Below are positions 47,010-59,000 of a DNA stretch of 64,000 nt, piece by piece. A model generated the notes under the pieces. The model did not search any database. It was not told where the DNA came from and saw only the letters and a list, made by a program, of their open reading frames with translations. Origin of the DNA: Stercorarius parasiticus (lineage: Eukaryota; Chordata; Aves; Charadriiformes; Stercorariidae); NCBI GenBank assembly GCA_013396915.1, contig VWZL01000444.1, positions 107,341 to 171,340 of the forward strand. Direction: 5' to 3'. The position numbers and the translations under genes are program-made. Every line of letters begins with the position of its first letter. Positions within the stretch are counted from its first letter, which is position 1.

Positions 47010-48487
47010 TAAGTCTCATCTGTTACACAGTAACTCTTTTACTATATTGAAAAGAAAATAACATTTCTTGTTCATCACTTAAAGGAAGCCAAAAGAAATC
47101 CGTTCCACATTCTCAATAGAAAGCTAGCTGTTAACCCTACTGTGGGCACACATGTGCATGGGATACGGCATGAGTGTCAGACTGGACTGGGGACAAGTAA
47201 AACTGCCACCACTAGACTCAGCATGCCCACTAACTGTGCAGGGCTCCAGAGGTGACCCACCAGAAGTGCTGCCACAGCTCAAGCTCTCTATCTAGACATA
47301 GCAAAAGCTGTTACAGCCAGTGCCTGCAGGATGCACATAACTACACAGTTCTCTTGAAACCCTCAAAGCAAGCAATGCCAAGAAATGCAATCTTCCCAGG
47401 CAGCTTTTCTGAGTTGTACCACCCCTCCTATAAATACAGCAGTTGCAAAGCAGGTGTACTAAACCAGATGATTAGCAGCATAGGGTTATTAGCCCAAAAA
47501 GTATTTACTGATTTTTTTTTTTCTTCTTGGTAAACAAAATACACAGAGTGATTTAACAGGGGCAAATATAGAGATTGGAAAAAGGAATTTTTAGCCTGAC
47601 ACTCCATACTTCAGAGATATAAAGATTGTAAGCTAAATAATCCAGCTACAGTGAATCACGTTGAAGGAAAGCTGTACCTTTAGCAGACAAACTCAAATAC
47701 CAACGCTTACGAAACACTTAAGCTACACTTAAGCCCTGTTTGGAAATCTTCCTGTGGTACATGGGTCTTGTGCAGGGTATCAGAACAGGAATGAAACATT
47801 TCATGCAGACAGGAATAGAAGCAACAGTTACTAGATGGTACTAAGAAAGCTACAGATAAGCTGCATAGAACACATTGAAGGGAAAAGCAACGCAATAGGA
47901 AATATCAACATCTTAAAAAAAAAAAACAAACCCAACCAACCGGAAAAAAAAAGGAACTATTAAAAAGAAATTAAAAATAGGAATGGATGAAAACTAAAAA
48001 CAAAAGCTTAGGTATCTTCAACATCACCCATGAGCCAAAGAGATTAAAGAAATGGTACAAACGGAGATCAAAAAGCTGGCAAAAATTAATACAAACAGCT
48101 GATAAGTGGTTTAGTGATAGATTCTAGCTACTCGTTTTGCTTCTTTTTTGGCATTGCCTTATCTTCAAAGCATGAAGCTGAATTTCAGCCCAATCAGCTA
48201 CCAAAGCCCCTACCAACTAAAGCTGACTCTCTAATCACAAGGGGTTTTATTGATACCATTCTGAAGCGTTCAACGTTTGACAGGGACTGTAGGGTCTCCT
48301 GGGTCTTGGTTGGCAAGTGACCTGTAAAAGAAAAAAGTTGGTGGCTAAGCAAGCATCCACTTGAAAAAAGACTGGAGAAGAAATACTTCCTCATGGAAAG
48401 AGAACAGAGATGGACTGTGTTCACTCTATATTGCCATCTTGTAAATAAAATCCTGCCTTTCTTCTAAGGTACCTGGAAAACATCTTA
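47010..48487. other. Intergenic DNA, no gene recognised
   Basis: It contains an A-rich tract at 47914-47952 with short CCAACC interruptions. No exon or RNA gene was recognised. Confidence 0.45.
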
Positions 48488-49137
48488 GTGGGTTAGAAGG
48501 GACCTTAAGAGATCATCCTGTTCCAACCCCCCTGCAGTAAGCAGGGACACCTCCCACTACACCAGGTTGCTCAAAGCCCCATCCAGCCTGGTCTTGGAAC
48601 ACTTCCAGGGATGGGGCATCCACAGCTTCTCTGGGCAACCTGTTCCAGTGTCTCACCACCCTCACAGTAGAGAATTTCTTCTTAATATCTAATCTAAATC
48701 TCCCCTCTTTCAGTTTAAACCATTATCCTTTGTCCTATCGTTCCACTCCCTGATAGAGTCCCTCCCCATCTTCCCTGGAGGGCCCCTTTAGGTACTGGAA
48801 AACCATTATAAGGTGTCCCTGGAGCCTTCCCTTCTCCAGGCTGAACAACCCCAACTCTCTCAGCCTGTCCTCAGAGGAGAGGTGCTCCAGCCCTCTGGTC
48901 ATCTTCATGGCCCTCCTCTGGACCCGCTCCAATAGGTCCATGTCCTTCTTGTGCTGAGGACTCCATGGCTGGAAACAGTACTCCAAGTGGGGTCTCATGT
49001 GAGCAGAGCAGAGGGGCAGAATAACCTCCTTCGACCTGCTGGCCCCAGGTCAACCCAGGATGCGGCTGGCTGCCTGGGCTTCAAGCACACATTGCAGGGT
49101 CACGTTGAGCTTCTCATCCACCAACACCCCCGGCACA
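48488..49137 (-). mobile_element. CR1 LINE 3' part upstream of promoter
   Basis: Sense is minus. It begins 'GGTTAGAAGGGACCTTAAGA' and 'GATCATCCTGTTCCAACCCC', and runs through a C-terminal ORF2 piece on minus ([18 protein letters not shown] and [20 protein letters not shown]) to about 49137. The same subfamily type as the 30.8 kb element is suggested by 'CACCAGGTTGCTCAAAGCCC'. It ends where the CpG island begins. Confidence 0.9.
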
Positions 49138-49521
49138 ATTTGCTTTCAAAACAAACCAGGCAGAGCTGCCCTGTGGGGTGGTGGCCCACACCCTGCTGGG
49201 GGCCAGCGGGGAACTGCTGCTGCCAGGTACACTAACGCCCCCAGGAACGCCACAGCGGCGGTCCCCGAGCGTTCCGTGGGGCGCACAAGACCCCAGGAAC
49301 CTGCCGGGACACGACAGACCCCTCGCTGCCCCGCCGCGCTTGGCAGGGCCGCGTCCAGACGCCTCCTATCCCTCACCCACCGTCGTAGCTTGAGGGGGAG
49401 AAAGCGGCATCGCTCACCGTTTACCACACAAACAACTCATACTGGGAAAACAGCAATTAACTTTAAAGCCACGTACGCCGGCATCCCGCCCGATATTTGA
49501 GCGTCCCGCTAACGTCCCCGC

Positions 49522-49533
49522 CGCGCATGCGCG
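49522..49533. promoter_or_regulatory. NRF1-type palindromic site
   Basis: It reads CGCGCATGCGCG, matching YGCGCAYGCGCR at every position. It lies about 300 bases upstream of the start codon, next to the N run. NRF1 sites are common in vertebrate CpG-island promoters. Occupancy is inferred. Confidence 0.65.
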
Positions 49534-49537
49534 GACC

Positions 49538-49553
49538 NNNNNNNNNNNNNNNN
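49538..49553. other. Assembly gap (16 N)
   Basis: Sixteen N lie in the GC-rich promoter, between the two NRF1-like sites. GC-rich bird promoters are often missing from short-read assemblies. The true gap length may differ from 16. Confidence 0.95.
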
Positions 49554-49825
49554 GCCTTCGCCGTCCCCTCGCCGCCCGACCGCGCCTGCGCGGGACGCGC
49601 CGTCCTGTGTGAGGCGGCGGCCCAGGGGACTGCTGCTGTCACCGAGGGGTGCGACCCGGTCCTCGGAGTCTCGGCCGCCGCCGGCGGTTCGATCCGCAGC
49701 AGCCGTACCGGGCCGAGGCCGCTGCCGGGGTCTCCGCTCCCCTGCCCGGGGCCCGGCACAGCCCGCCGGCTGCCTCCCGCCGTCGTTCCTCTGAGGCGGG
49801 ACCGTGCCCGCGTACCTGCCGCGGG

Positions 49826-50028
49826 ATGAAGAGGATCTTCGGGTTCGGGAGGAAGAGGAAGGGGCAGCCGCCGCCCGGCAGCGCCTCCCTGCCCAGCCCC
49901 GCCGGTGCCTACGAGCTCCGGCAGAAGGACCTGGGCAAGCTGCACCGGGCGGCCGCCAGCGGCGACCTGGCCCAGGTGCGGCAGGGACTGAAGAAGTCCG
50001 GCATCGACGGGCGGGACAAGGCGGAGCG
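49826..50028 (+). CDS. ANKRD26: ANKRD26-like exon 1
   Basis: The ATG at 49826 has G at -3 and opens [13 protein letters not shown]. The exon continues through a Pro/Ser linker to [20 protein letters not shown], the first ankyrin unit. The donor is GCG|GTAAGG. I chose this start because it is the first ATG in the frame that enters the ankyrin unit, and because a basic N terminus with a similar GFG segment is usual in the family. The exon ends with a two-base overhang. Confidence 0.88.
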
Positions 50029-53000
50029 GTAAGGGGACAAGCAGCGGCGCTGAGGCGGGGTGGGGGGTCCCGGTACAGCCAGGAGCCCCGGGCGCAGCTC
50101 AGCGGGGCTGGGGGCGAACGGCTGCCTCGCTGCCGGGAGCGGGAGCACTGGCTCCGCAGCCGAGCTTGGCCCTCGGCTGGGTTTGGGAATCGGCCTTGTG
50201 GTGCCCGAAACCCTTGAGTTTGGCCTAAAACGCAACTGTCGCCTGACCCTTTTTTGTCCCAGCCTCATTCCCGGAGTCTTATTTCCTTGCCTGGGGCTGC
50301 AGGAGTGGAGGTGAGCCGGCGGCAGCCTGACAGAGGTGGGTGGCAGAAGGAGCCTTAGGGCCATTCCTCCCAGGCACACTTTTGGAGTCAAAGTGCGATG
50401 GCATCCATTGCTGTGCATCTTTGAGGGCTGGGCCTGTGGGTTTAGTAGTTGAGCCGAGAAAGCTGCACAACCTCAGCCGGGAGTAACGTTAGAGGTGCTC
50501 TGCAGTTAGGAAAGAGTTACAGTGCAGAATCACAGCATCACAGAATGGTAGTGGTTGGAAGGGACCATCTAGTCCCAGCCCACTGCCAAAGCAGGTTCAC
50601 CTAGAGCAGGCTGGACAGAAACGCATCCAGGCGGGCTTTGAATAACTTCAGAGGAGACTCCACCACCTCTCTGGGAAGCCTGTTCCAGTGCTCTGCCACC
50701 CTCAAAGGAAAGAAATTTTTCCTCATCTTGAGATGGGATTTCCTGTGTTCCAGCTTATGCGCCTTGCCCCTTGTCCTGTCACCAGGCACCACTGAGAAGA
50801 GTCTGGCCCCATTCTCTCACACCCACCCTTTAGATATTTATAAGCATTGATAAGATCCCCTCTCAGTCTTCTCTTTTCCAGGCTAAACAAACCCAGGTCT
50901 CTCAGCCTTTCCTCATAAGAGAGGTGCTCCAGTCTCTTGGTCATCTTTGTAGCTGTCCGCTGGACTCTCTCCAGGAGTTCCCTGTCCTTGAACTGTTGTT
51001 TCTTCATGCTGTATGCACAGTTGCCTGATGTGCCTTTTGCAACTGTGATGTGGCAGCCAAAGCAACAGTCTGATTTTAGGTGGCAGTTACTTAGTTGTTT
51101 GCTCTGAGGCTTTGGTACAGCTGATCGGTACCTTGGATTGGAAGATCTGGGCAGTGACTTGCAGGAGAAGCTGCTGCTTCTGGCAGGTGTTATTGTGGGG
51201 GTTTTTGAGTCAAGCACAGCAAATACTTGGGAATTACATCTTAAGGAGAAGCCCTGGGCTGCAGCATAGATCCTAGTGATCCATCATAAGCACAAGGGAA
51301 TCAGCTGAAGTTTTTGGGTCTTGTATGTGTCAACCCTTTAATGCCTTTTCTGGAAAGACTCTGAGTCAAAACCTTCATGGTGTTCTGAAAAGATGCTGAT
51401 TTTATCGGAGTAGCTCAGCTTCCTAGGCTGTCTATCCTGAAGACTGGACTTTTGCCAGCCAGCTAGCTTATTGCCCTGAAAACACCTAAAAACACCTAGA
51501 TTTGTAGGAGAAGCAAGGAAAAGCACAGTAAGCATGCACTTTAGTAATGTGGGTTGCGTGCCTCAGTGTTGCCAATCAGTATTTGCTTATGCAGCTGGAG
51601 ATGGGGGATGCAGTTTAAGGTGGATTGCGTGCGTTTTGTGCATACTCCATCGGCCTGAGTCAAGGTGCCCAATGACATTTATGGAAATAGCTGCTGATTG
51701 TTTTTGTTTTTCTTTTTTTCTTCTTATTACGTTCTCTTTCACTGTGGCTGGTTCAGTCAGTCATCAGGTCTTAGCAGACCCTGGAATGAAATTTGGTTAG
51801 TTTTTGCATTTTAAGTTCATCTTCTCTAGAAATTTGGCTAGTTTTTGCAAGTTCATCTTGTCTAGAAAGCTTTGTTTCCCCTGGAAAGATTTCCTTCTGC
51901 GTGTCATGCTATTATCAGTGTTATATCTGGGCAAATAAAGTAACACACTGTAAAAAAAACAAGAGACAAGGCAATTTATGTACAATAGAGCACTGCGTTG
52001 GTTTTGGCATGACAACCATAGTGTCATACAAACAATGCCCAGTGCTGGAAAGCTGCTGAAAAGCTGACCTGAGAGGTGGACAGAGTCTGCCTGCTTGCTG
52101 CAGCCCCTGTACACTATAGCAGCTATGAGAGTTGCAGGCCCACTTATGCCTCTTAGTGCTTGTGGTAATAGTGTTGTTAGTGACAACCAGATGCAATTGT
52201 GTTTCAGAGCTTCATTGTGTCCTTCAGGGACTGGAAGAGTTGACATCATTGGAAATAGATGTAAAGAATAGGAAATGTGGGTAGTAATGGCTAAAATGTG
52301 TGCATTGTTCATATGAATATCTCAGTGCTGCTCCTCAGGATTTCCAAAAGCAAAATCCTGCACATGGCAAGTGTCACACCTACAGGCTCCTGCTATAATG
52401 TGGGTCCTGTAGTCCACAGGATCTTAAAAAAAAAATGCGCTTGGAACACCACCAGTTAGGAGCAGGCAGCTTTTCAGAGGTGGTCTAGCAAAGCTTTCAG
52501 GCTTACTGAAAAAGATGGGCAAAAGTCAGCACAGAGTTGGAAGCACTGTAGGCATGATGCCAGCTAGTCATGAATCCTGGGTCAAAGCTAATCACTAAGA
52601 GAGATTTACCCTGTCAGCTCCCTGTCAGAGTGAACTCTAGAGCTTTTCACTCTGCTTAGCTTGTAGCTGCTGGGTCGTCAGCTCAAGTGCTGTTGGAAGT
52701 GCGTGCCACCAACCTGCTGTTTCCCTGTGGTCTCCAGTGGGGTTGTTTTGCAGCTGCTCAGGCATCAGCAATTTTCTTCTACCCCATGGGTGATCAGCAT
52801 AGGATTGCAGCAGCAGCAGAAGCAGAGTCTGGGCTGGGTGGCAGAACAGCTTTGGTGTTGCTGGAGGCCTCTTGCACCTACAGGCAACTGTGAACACACT
52901 GATGTTCTCTGCGAGCTTGTTCCCTGAAATTAATCTTCCGTGCAGCTCAGCAGGCCTTGCTCCAAGCAGAGTCATCTCCTTTCCTGTTGGCAGACTGAGA

Positions 53001-56000
53001 GGCTTGGTTGAGGAGGGCAGCAGTGAGTCCACGGGTTTTCTGAAGGCTTTTCCATTTGCAAAGCTGATAGTGATTCTTCAGGTTTGTCGTGTTTCCTAGT
53101 GCTTGGTAGTAGTGTGTTTTAGATGATAGTGGACTCTGTCATAACCGGTTCTGGTTAGCTTTCAGATAATCTCAGTCAGTCATTTCTTCATAGGTGAAGG
53201 ATCCCGCATACTTACGTGGGAATTTCTCAAAAAGTAACGGTAGTCACCTTTGAGGTACTCTTCTGTTAACGCTTCAGTCTGTTCCCTGTTTGTAGCAAGA
53301 CATCACAAGTTCTTTGAAGTTTTGTGTGTTTTTGTTGTCCTTGTCCTTGTTGCCATCAACTCATCAACTGCCCTGTAACAAGAAGTATCTGCATTACAAA
53401 TGGCTGTGTTTCTGCATCGCATTTGTGTACCTCTGCTTTTCTGTTCCCACCTAGCCAGTGAGACGCTGTCTCTCAGCAAGGTACCAAAATAATTGCAAGT
53501 TTAGCTGAGCATTCCTAAATACAGAGAAGGACCTACTCACAGTGGTGCAGTTCAAAACTAGTGCTGGCATCCCTCTCAGTTCTTGAGGAACTGCAGCATT
53601 TTTATTGCATCACCTTCAAGGGAGGAAGGTCCTGGCTGTTTCCTAGCTTGTTTCCTGCTCTGTTGGGGACAGATGTCCTGCAGACCAGCAGGCACTTTGC
53701 CTTCTGCACAGAGCAAGTCTTATGCTGCTTTTTTGCCTGTGATTTAGGGGGAAACGCATGCAAGGACTTTCTGGGTGATTGTGTCTTCGAGTACAAGCAG
53801 ACTGGTTAAATTGATATCAGACCTAAGATCTTCTGTGATTTGAAGGAGCCCTTTTCTTTCTGGCAAGGCTTTAACTTGAAGAAAAAAAAGTTTTCTTTTC
53901 TTACTCTGGTCATGTATTGTGGAAATACGGTATTCCCTCCTTGAAGAGGACTTCCTCTGTGGTAGGCTTTTTATGACTATGATAGTTGTATGTGTCAGGA
54001 AGGTCAATTACTTTCCTGTAGTGAGGATTACAGTGTGCTGTCCAGTTTGCTACATGTTATCAGAGGCGCTTTGGTGCAAGTGTGTTCTTGTGTTTGCTGC
54101 AGTAGTACACAAGAGAGAAAAAGCAAAAGTTCTCAAAGTGCAGGAAAACACTTACATTCTTGCTGTAAAACCCATCTCCTCCATCTCTGATACACTTCTG
54201 GCACGTGAACGATCATAAAAAAAATTAGAGATTGACTTGCCACAGTCCTCAGATTCCCAGGCTTTGGTCTCTGTTTCTGTGGCATGTGCATAGTCCTGCT
54301 GGAGGCAGTGACCAGTGTCTGGCACAGGAATCTGCTTGTGCAGATTCAGTTCTAGAGTGAAGGAAATGTCACCTTACTAAGCAGACACCATGGAAAGTTT
54401 TTGCTAGCCAGCCTCAGGCATTTGGTGTGCAACTGCTGTTAATGGTGGTGGAATGAGAAGTCTTTTCTTAAGATTGCCTTTTGCAAAGTGAAACTTGTGG
54501 CCATATCCATTTATCTCAGTCCGAATCGATTTCTTTAGTTGTCTGTCTGTGCTAATTTAATATATTTAATTTTTAGGACACCTTTGCATCTCGCTTGTGC
54601 AAATGGCCATGTGGATGTTGTTACATATTTAGTAGAAAACAAGTGTAAGCTAAATCTTCTTGACAATGATAACAGATCACCACTGATGAAGGTATGTGGA
54701 ATATGTTATGTATGTGGAAAATGTTATATTCTGTTCTTGCAAGTGAAGCTTATTGATTATGCATGAAATAATATGTATCTTGCAGGATTCTTTACATATA
54801 CCTGTGTAGAAACATGCATATTGTAATTAGGGTGGAATAGGAGTATGTTACCTAATCTTTGAAGGTGCTCTTATTTTTTAGCATTGGGAGGCTGGGGGAA
54901 TTGTAACAGAGTGAAATATAAGTGCTGGAAGTTTTTCCTTTTTTTTTGTGTGTTGTTCCCAGGCAGTACAGTGCCAGCAAGAAAAATGTGTGGCTATTCT
55001 GCTAGAGCATGGTGCTGACCCGAATCTGGCAGATGCTGACGGCAACACTGCCCTTCACCTGGCTGTCATATCTCCTAATACATCTGTAGCAGGGCTGTTA
55101 CTTGAGCATAATGCCAGTATCGATGCCCAGAATAAGGTAATTTTTTATATTTATTAAGGAAGTTATTTCAAAAAGTTGCATTAATATTTCTCTTGAAGGG
55201 TTTTTTGACTTTGATTTTTAACTTGATTTATTCATCTGTGCTTTCAGGAGGGGTATACCCCGCTTATTCTTGCTGTCTCTGAACACCACGAAGAGATGGT
55301 ACACTTTCTCCTTAAAAAAGGAGCTGACGTGCATGCTCGAGATCAGTGTGAAAGGTGAGAGGTTTGTCAAAACTCTGCATAGGTGTTTCCAGTATTCTTT
55401 AGGTTGGATTGATGAGAGGCATGGGAATGAGCTTTGAAAAAAAAAACAACAGGGAGCCACACAGAAGAAGCTATTTCTGTGTGACTTGTGAAAGCAGGTC
55501 TGCACTTGATTGCTGTCATGCCTCAGTGGATGCATTTCACATTAAGGATTGCAAAAAGGCACTACCTGTGGTGGCCCTTCTGGCAGGAAACATGCCATTA
55601 GCTCAGCAGCATTGCCTCAATTTGAAAAACCCTCTCCTGCATAGCAGCATAGTTTGTGTATAAGTATTGTCTATGTGGAAGCTTAGTTGTTTTGACTCCT
55701 CTCCCATTTTATTGTTGCTCTTAATACTTGAAGTGAACTGCTTTGTCTTTCATTCATTTTAAAGTAATGGAGGAAAATACTTTTTTTGAGAACAAGTAGG
55801 AATAAAAATAATTACAGTGTCTGTGTAAAATAATCTATTTCATATCATGTTTTGGATGTTTCAGAACCCCACTTATGACTGCTGCGTCTGGTGGGGAGCT
55901 TAATTTGATAAAAGTTCTTCTTCGATATGGTGCTGACGTTTCCCATAAAGACACTAATGGATGGACAGCTGAGGATTATGCTGTTATTCATGGATACTCT

Positions 56001-59000
56001 AGGTGAATTTTTTACTTTATTGTTAGAATACGTTGTCAGTTGTCAGTGTGGCTTTTGAACCTTTTTGTAACAGCACCAAGGTTTAATGGTGTTTGGAGCT
56101 GTGCTCAGTGATGTCTTCTGATATGTATCATTCCTGTATCCAGTGCTAATTTTGAAGTTGAGGAAAATTTACACCCAGAATTCTCTGTGAGATTTCAAGT
56201 TTTGTTGCTAAGCTCACATCTGCCCAATATGATCTCTGAAAACTGCCTGTATCCTACAGTTATCCAGATGTGGAACTTGGCAAACTGAAATGCATGTAAA
56301 CCCTCTCCCCAGACCAGCACCATTGTCCTTACTGACTTCCACTACAATGACCAGCAACTACTAACTGATATGCCTTTTGTTAAAATCTTGAGCAGTTTTA
56401 CTCTACTTATGCATAGCTTTGAACCTGTGGCCGTTCCTTCTTTAAGGTGGTTATGTGTGCTTAAAAGCTAGGCTGAAAAAGATGTACCACGCAGGAGTTA
56501 ATAACTTTGTAGGTGTAAATATGCATCTATAGTATGAACATCACTGTAGTGAATATTGAAGAATGTAACAGTCATGCAGTAAGTGCTGTGCGTATTACCT
56601 TTAGCGAATACATATGAGTATATGAATTCATCTGGCTATGAATATGTATAGGATGGATAAGAAGTGGCTGTTAACTATTCTATTAAATGGTATATGCAAG
56701 TACGTGGTTATTTTTACCAAATATATTTTGTTTCTTTCTCTATTTAGTCTTAGTAAACAACTGGCAGAGTACGCAGACTGGGAAAACACAGGAGAAGCTT
56801 CCACAGGTGGTGCACAAGGCATCACGGTACCAAGCACTCCTCGCCGGGTGGGAGCTGCTGGCTTTACGTTGGGTGCACCTGCTATGGACAGAGGAGGTAG
56901 GATTCTTAACCATGGAGGAGCTCATGAGGAAAATCACTACGACCTTTTCTTTAGGTGGTTTGTATTGTTAAGCTTATTGTGTTTACCATTGACTTTAGCG
57001 GAGGCATCAGATGCAGTAGCACAAGAAGTTCTGTGAACGTGCTTATTTGTTGCTAGGTAGAGGTGCTTCTTGTCAGACTGTGAAGGCAGTTGTGATTTGT
57101 GTGCTACGTGTCCACTTACAGGGTTGTTGCCTTCTGCCCGTCAGATTGTCCATCTATATAGGTGTTCCTATAGAGACAGAGAAGGGGCACAGGGAAGGAA
57201 CTAGATGATAGTGGTTTTGCTTTTTCAGGTCTGTACTTTTTACCTATAGATGGCTATTCAGATTGTGAAAATCCAATTGCAAGAGCGGTAGGTTCGTTCT
57301 GAGTAGTTGTTCAGCTTTCTGTAGTTGGGAAGCAACAGATGAGTTAGCAAATAGATAAGTCTTGTTGATTTCCACTGAGTTTTTGTGTCTTTAAGATTAA
57401 TAGTTATACCTGCACTAAACTCCTTCTAGTGAGTCATTTTGTTTCTTGGCATCAGTTACAATTGTTTCCGTGTAGATGCTGTAGAGACATATTTAGGAAA
57501 AACAGTCTTGGAAAAGTAACTGTGTTAGCAACAGCAATGTAGTGTTTGTGTATACCGTATCTTCTTGGACGTAGTTTGATTTACAATAAAAATAATGCTT
57601 ATCTTCCAGTTCCAGAAATTTTATGAAATAAATTTTAAAAAAATCCGTATTACCTTGTGATCCAGAAAAAAAAAATATGCCTTTTGATCAAAAAATTAAC
57701 TCCTTCAGTGAGTTCTTAAAATCCAGGCTATGCTTATGAGCTCACATAGCCCTAGAGGAATCTTGTAAAATCAATATTTTAATATAAATGAAATTGTCTT
57801 GTACTTTGCATCTCAGGCCCTACAGTGGGAGGTTTTATTCTATCTGTTTTTTTAAGGGTGTTATATCAGAACTGTGTGGCAAATGGGCAGCAGACAGCGT
57901 TCAAACACAGTTAATTACTCCTTTTTTAAATATATCAAGAAATATGAGCAAAACATGGGATATTTTTACTCATTGACTTTTCCCAGATATGGGAATTTAA
58001 TTTAGAGCCAAACTTTGTTCCTTTGACTTGGGAATAGTTTCCTTGATCTAATTGGAGATTTGTAAAGTTTCTTGATAGATTAAAGGAGGGTTTTTGGATT
58101 GGTTGGTTGGTTTTGGTGGGTTTGGTTGCTGTTGGTAGTGGGATTTTTTTGGAAAGGGCTTGGTAGAGGTAGCAAAATGTTGCTTTCACTTGAAGAGCAC
58201 TCTCTGTTACTACCTCCCATGCATGTAGATAATTGCTGTGCTACCACGTTGTAATGTCTGACAGGCCTGGGTTATTTTAAACTATGTGGCTTGAAGAATA
58301 AAATAATACTGTTGTGTGATTCCAAAACTGACATCCTCTCAGGAAAATGTGGGTTCTTGAAAATTATAATACCACTAATGTAAATCCCCAATATGATGGG
58401 AAATCTTTACTTCTTATCTTCATTTGAAGAGGCGTAGTAAGTGTGAAGAGAATGTTATGTGGGTTAAGGACTTGGGAGAAGAGTATGCTCACTTCTAGGT
58501 CTGTTTCTAGTAGGGCTTGATTTTCTTCTAAGTAGTATGAATCCTTTTCTCCTTGTGCTCATTCTCTTAAAAGATGACTCCAGCATGTTGAGGAAGGGAG
58601 ATTAGTAGCATATAGGGAACATTTATTGGCATTAATTCTGCAATCTCTGGCTTGCACCCACAAAGAACAGGTGGATCATGAGAGTCCCTTTGATATGCTG
58701 CAGTAACAGGCTTTGAAGCCTCTGTTAGAGGAGAAGCTGGGCTGATCTTGAGAGACCAGAGAAACACACACTTTGGAATTCTTTTCTTTTGCTCTTCTGT
58801 ACTATTTTTCTGGGATCTTCAGTGTTGTTCTTACTCCTTTTGCTGCTTTTGCACTTGTTGAACAGTCTCCAAAATATTCTCCTCTAATGAGCAAGTCAGC
58901 ATATTTAAGAAGTTTGCTCATGCTTATTTAAATGTTTACTTTCTGTCAGAACATGAACCTTTTTAATAATCACAGACAGGATTGTAAAAACCTCCAAAAG

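Larger units (their letters stand above)
49190..50240 (+). promoter_or_regulatory. CpG-island promoter of ANKRD26-like gene
   Basis: GC and CpG content rise sharply here and cover exon 1. Position 49522-49533 reads CGCGCATGCGCG, a full match to the NRF1 consensus YGCGCAYGCGCR. A second site, CGCGCCTGCGCG, at 49581-49592 has one mismatch. No TATA box is evident, as usual for broadly expressed genes. A 16-base N run lies between the two sites, so the promoter sequence is incomplete. The exact transcription start is unknown. Confidence 0.75.
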
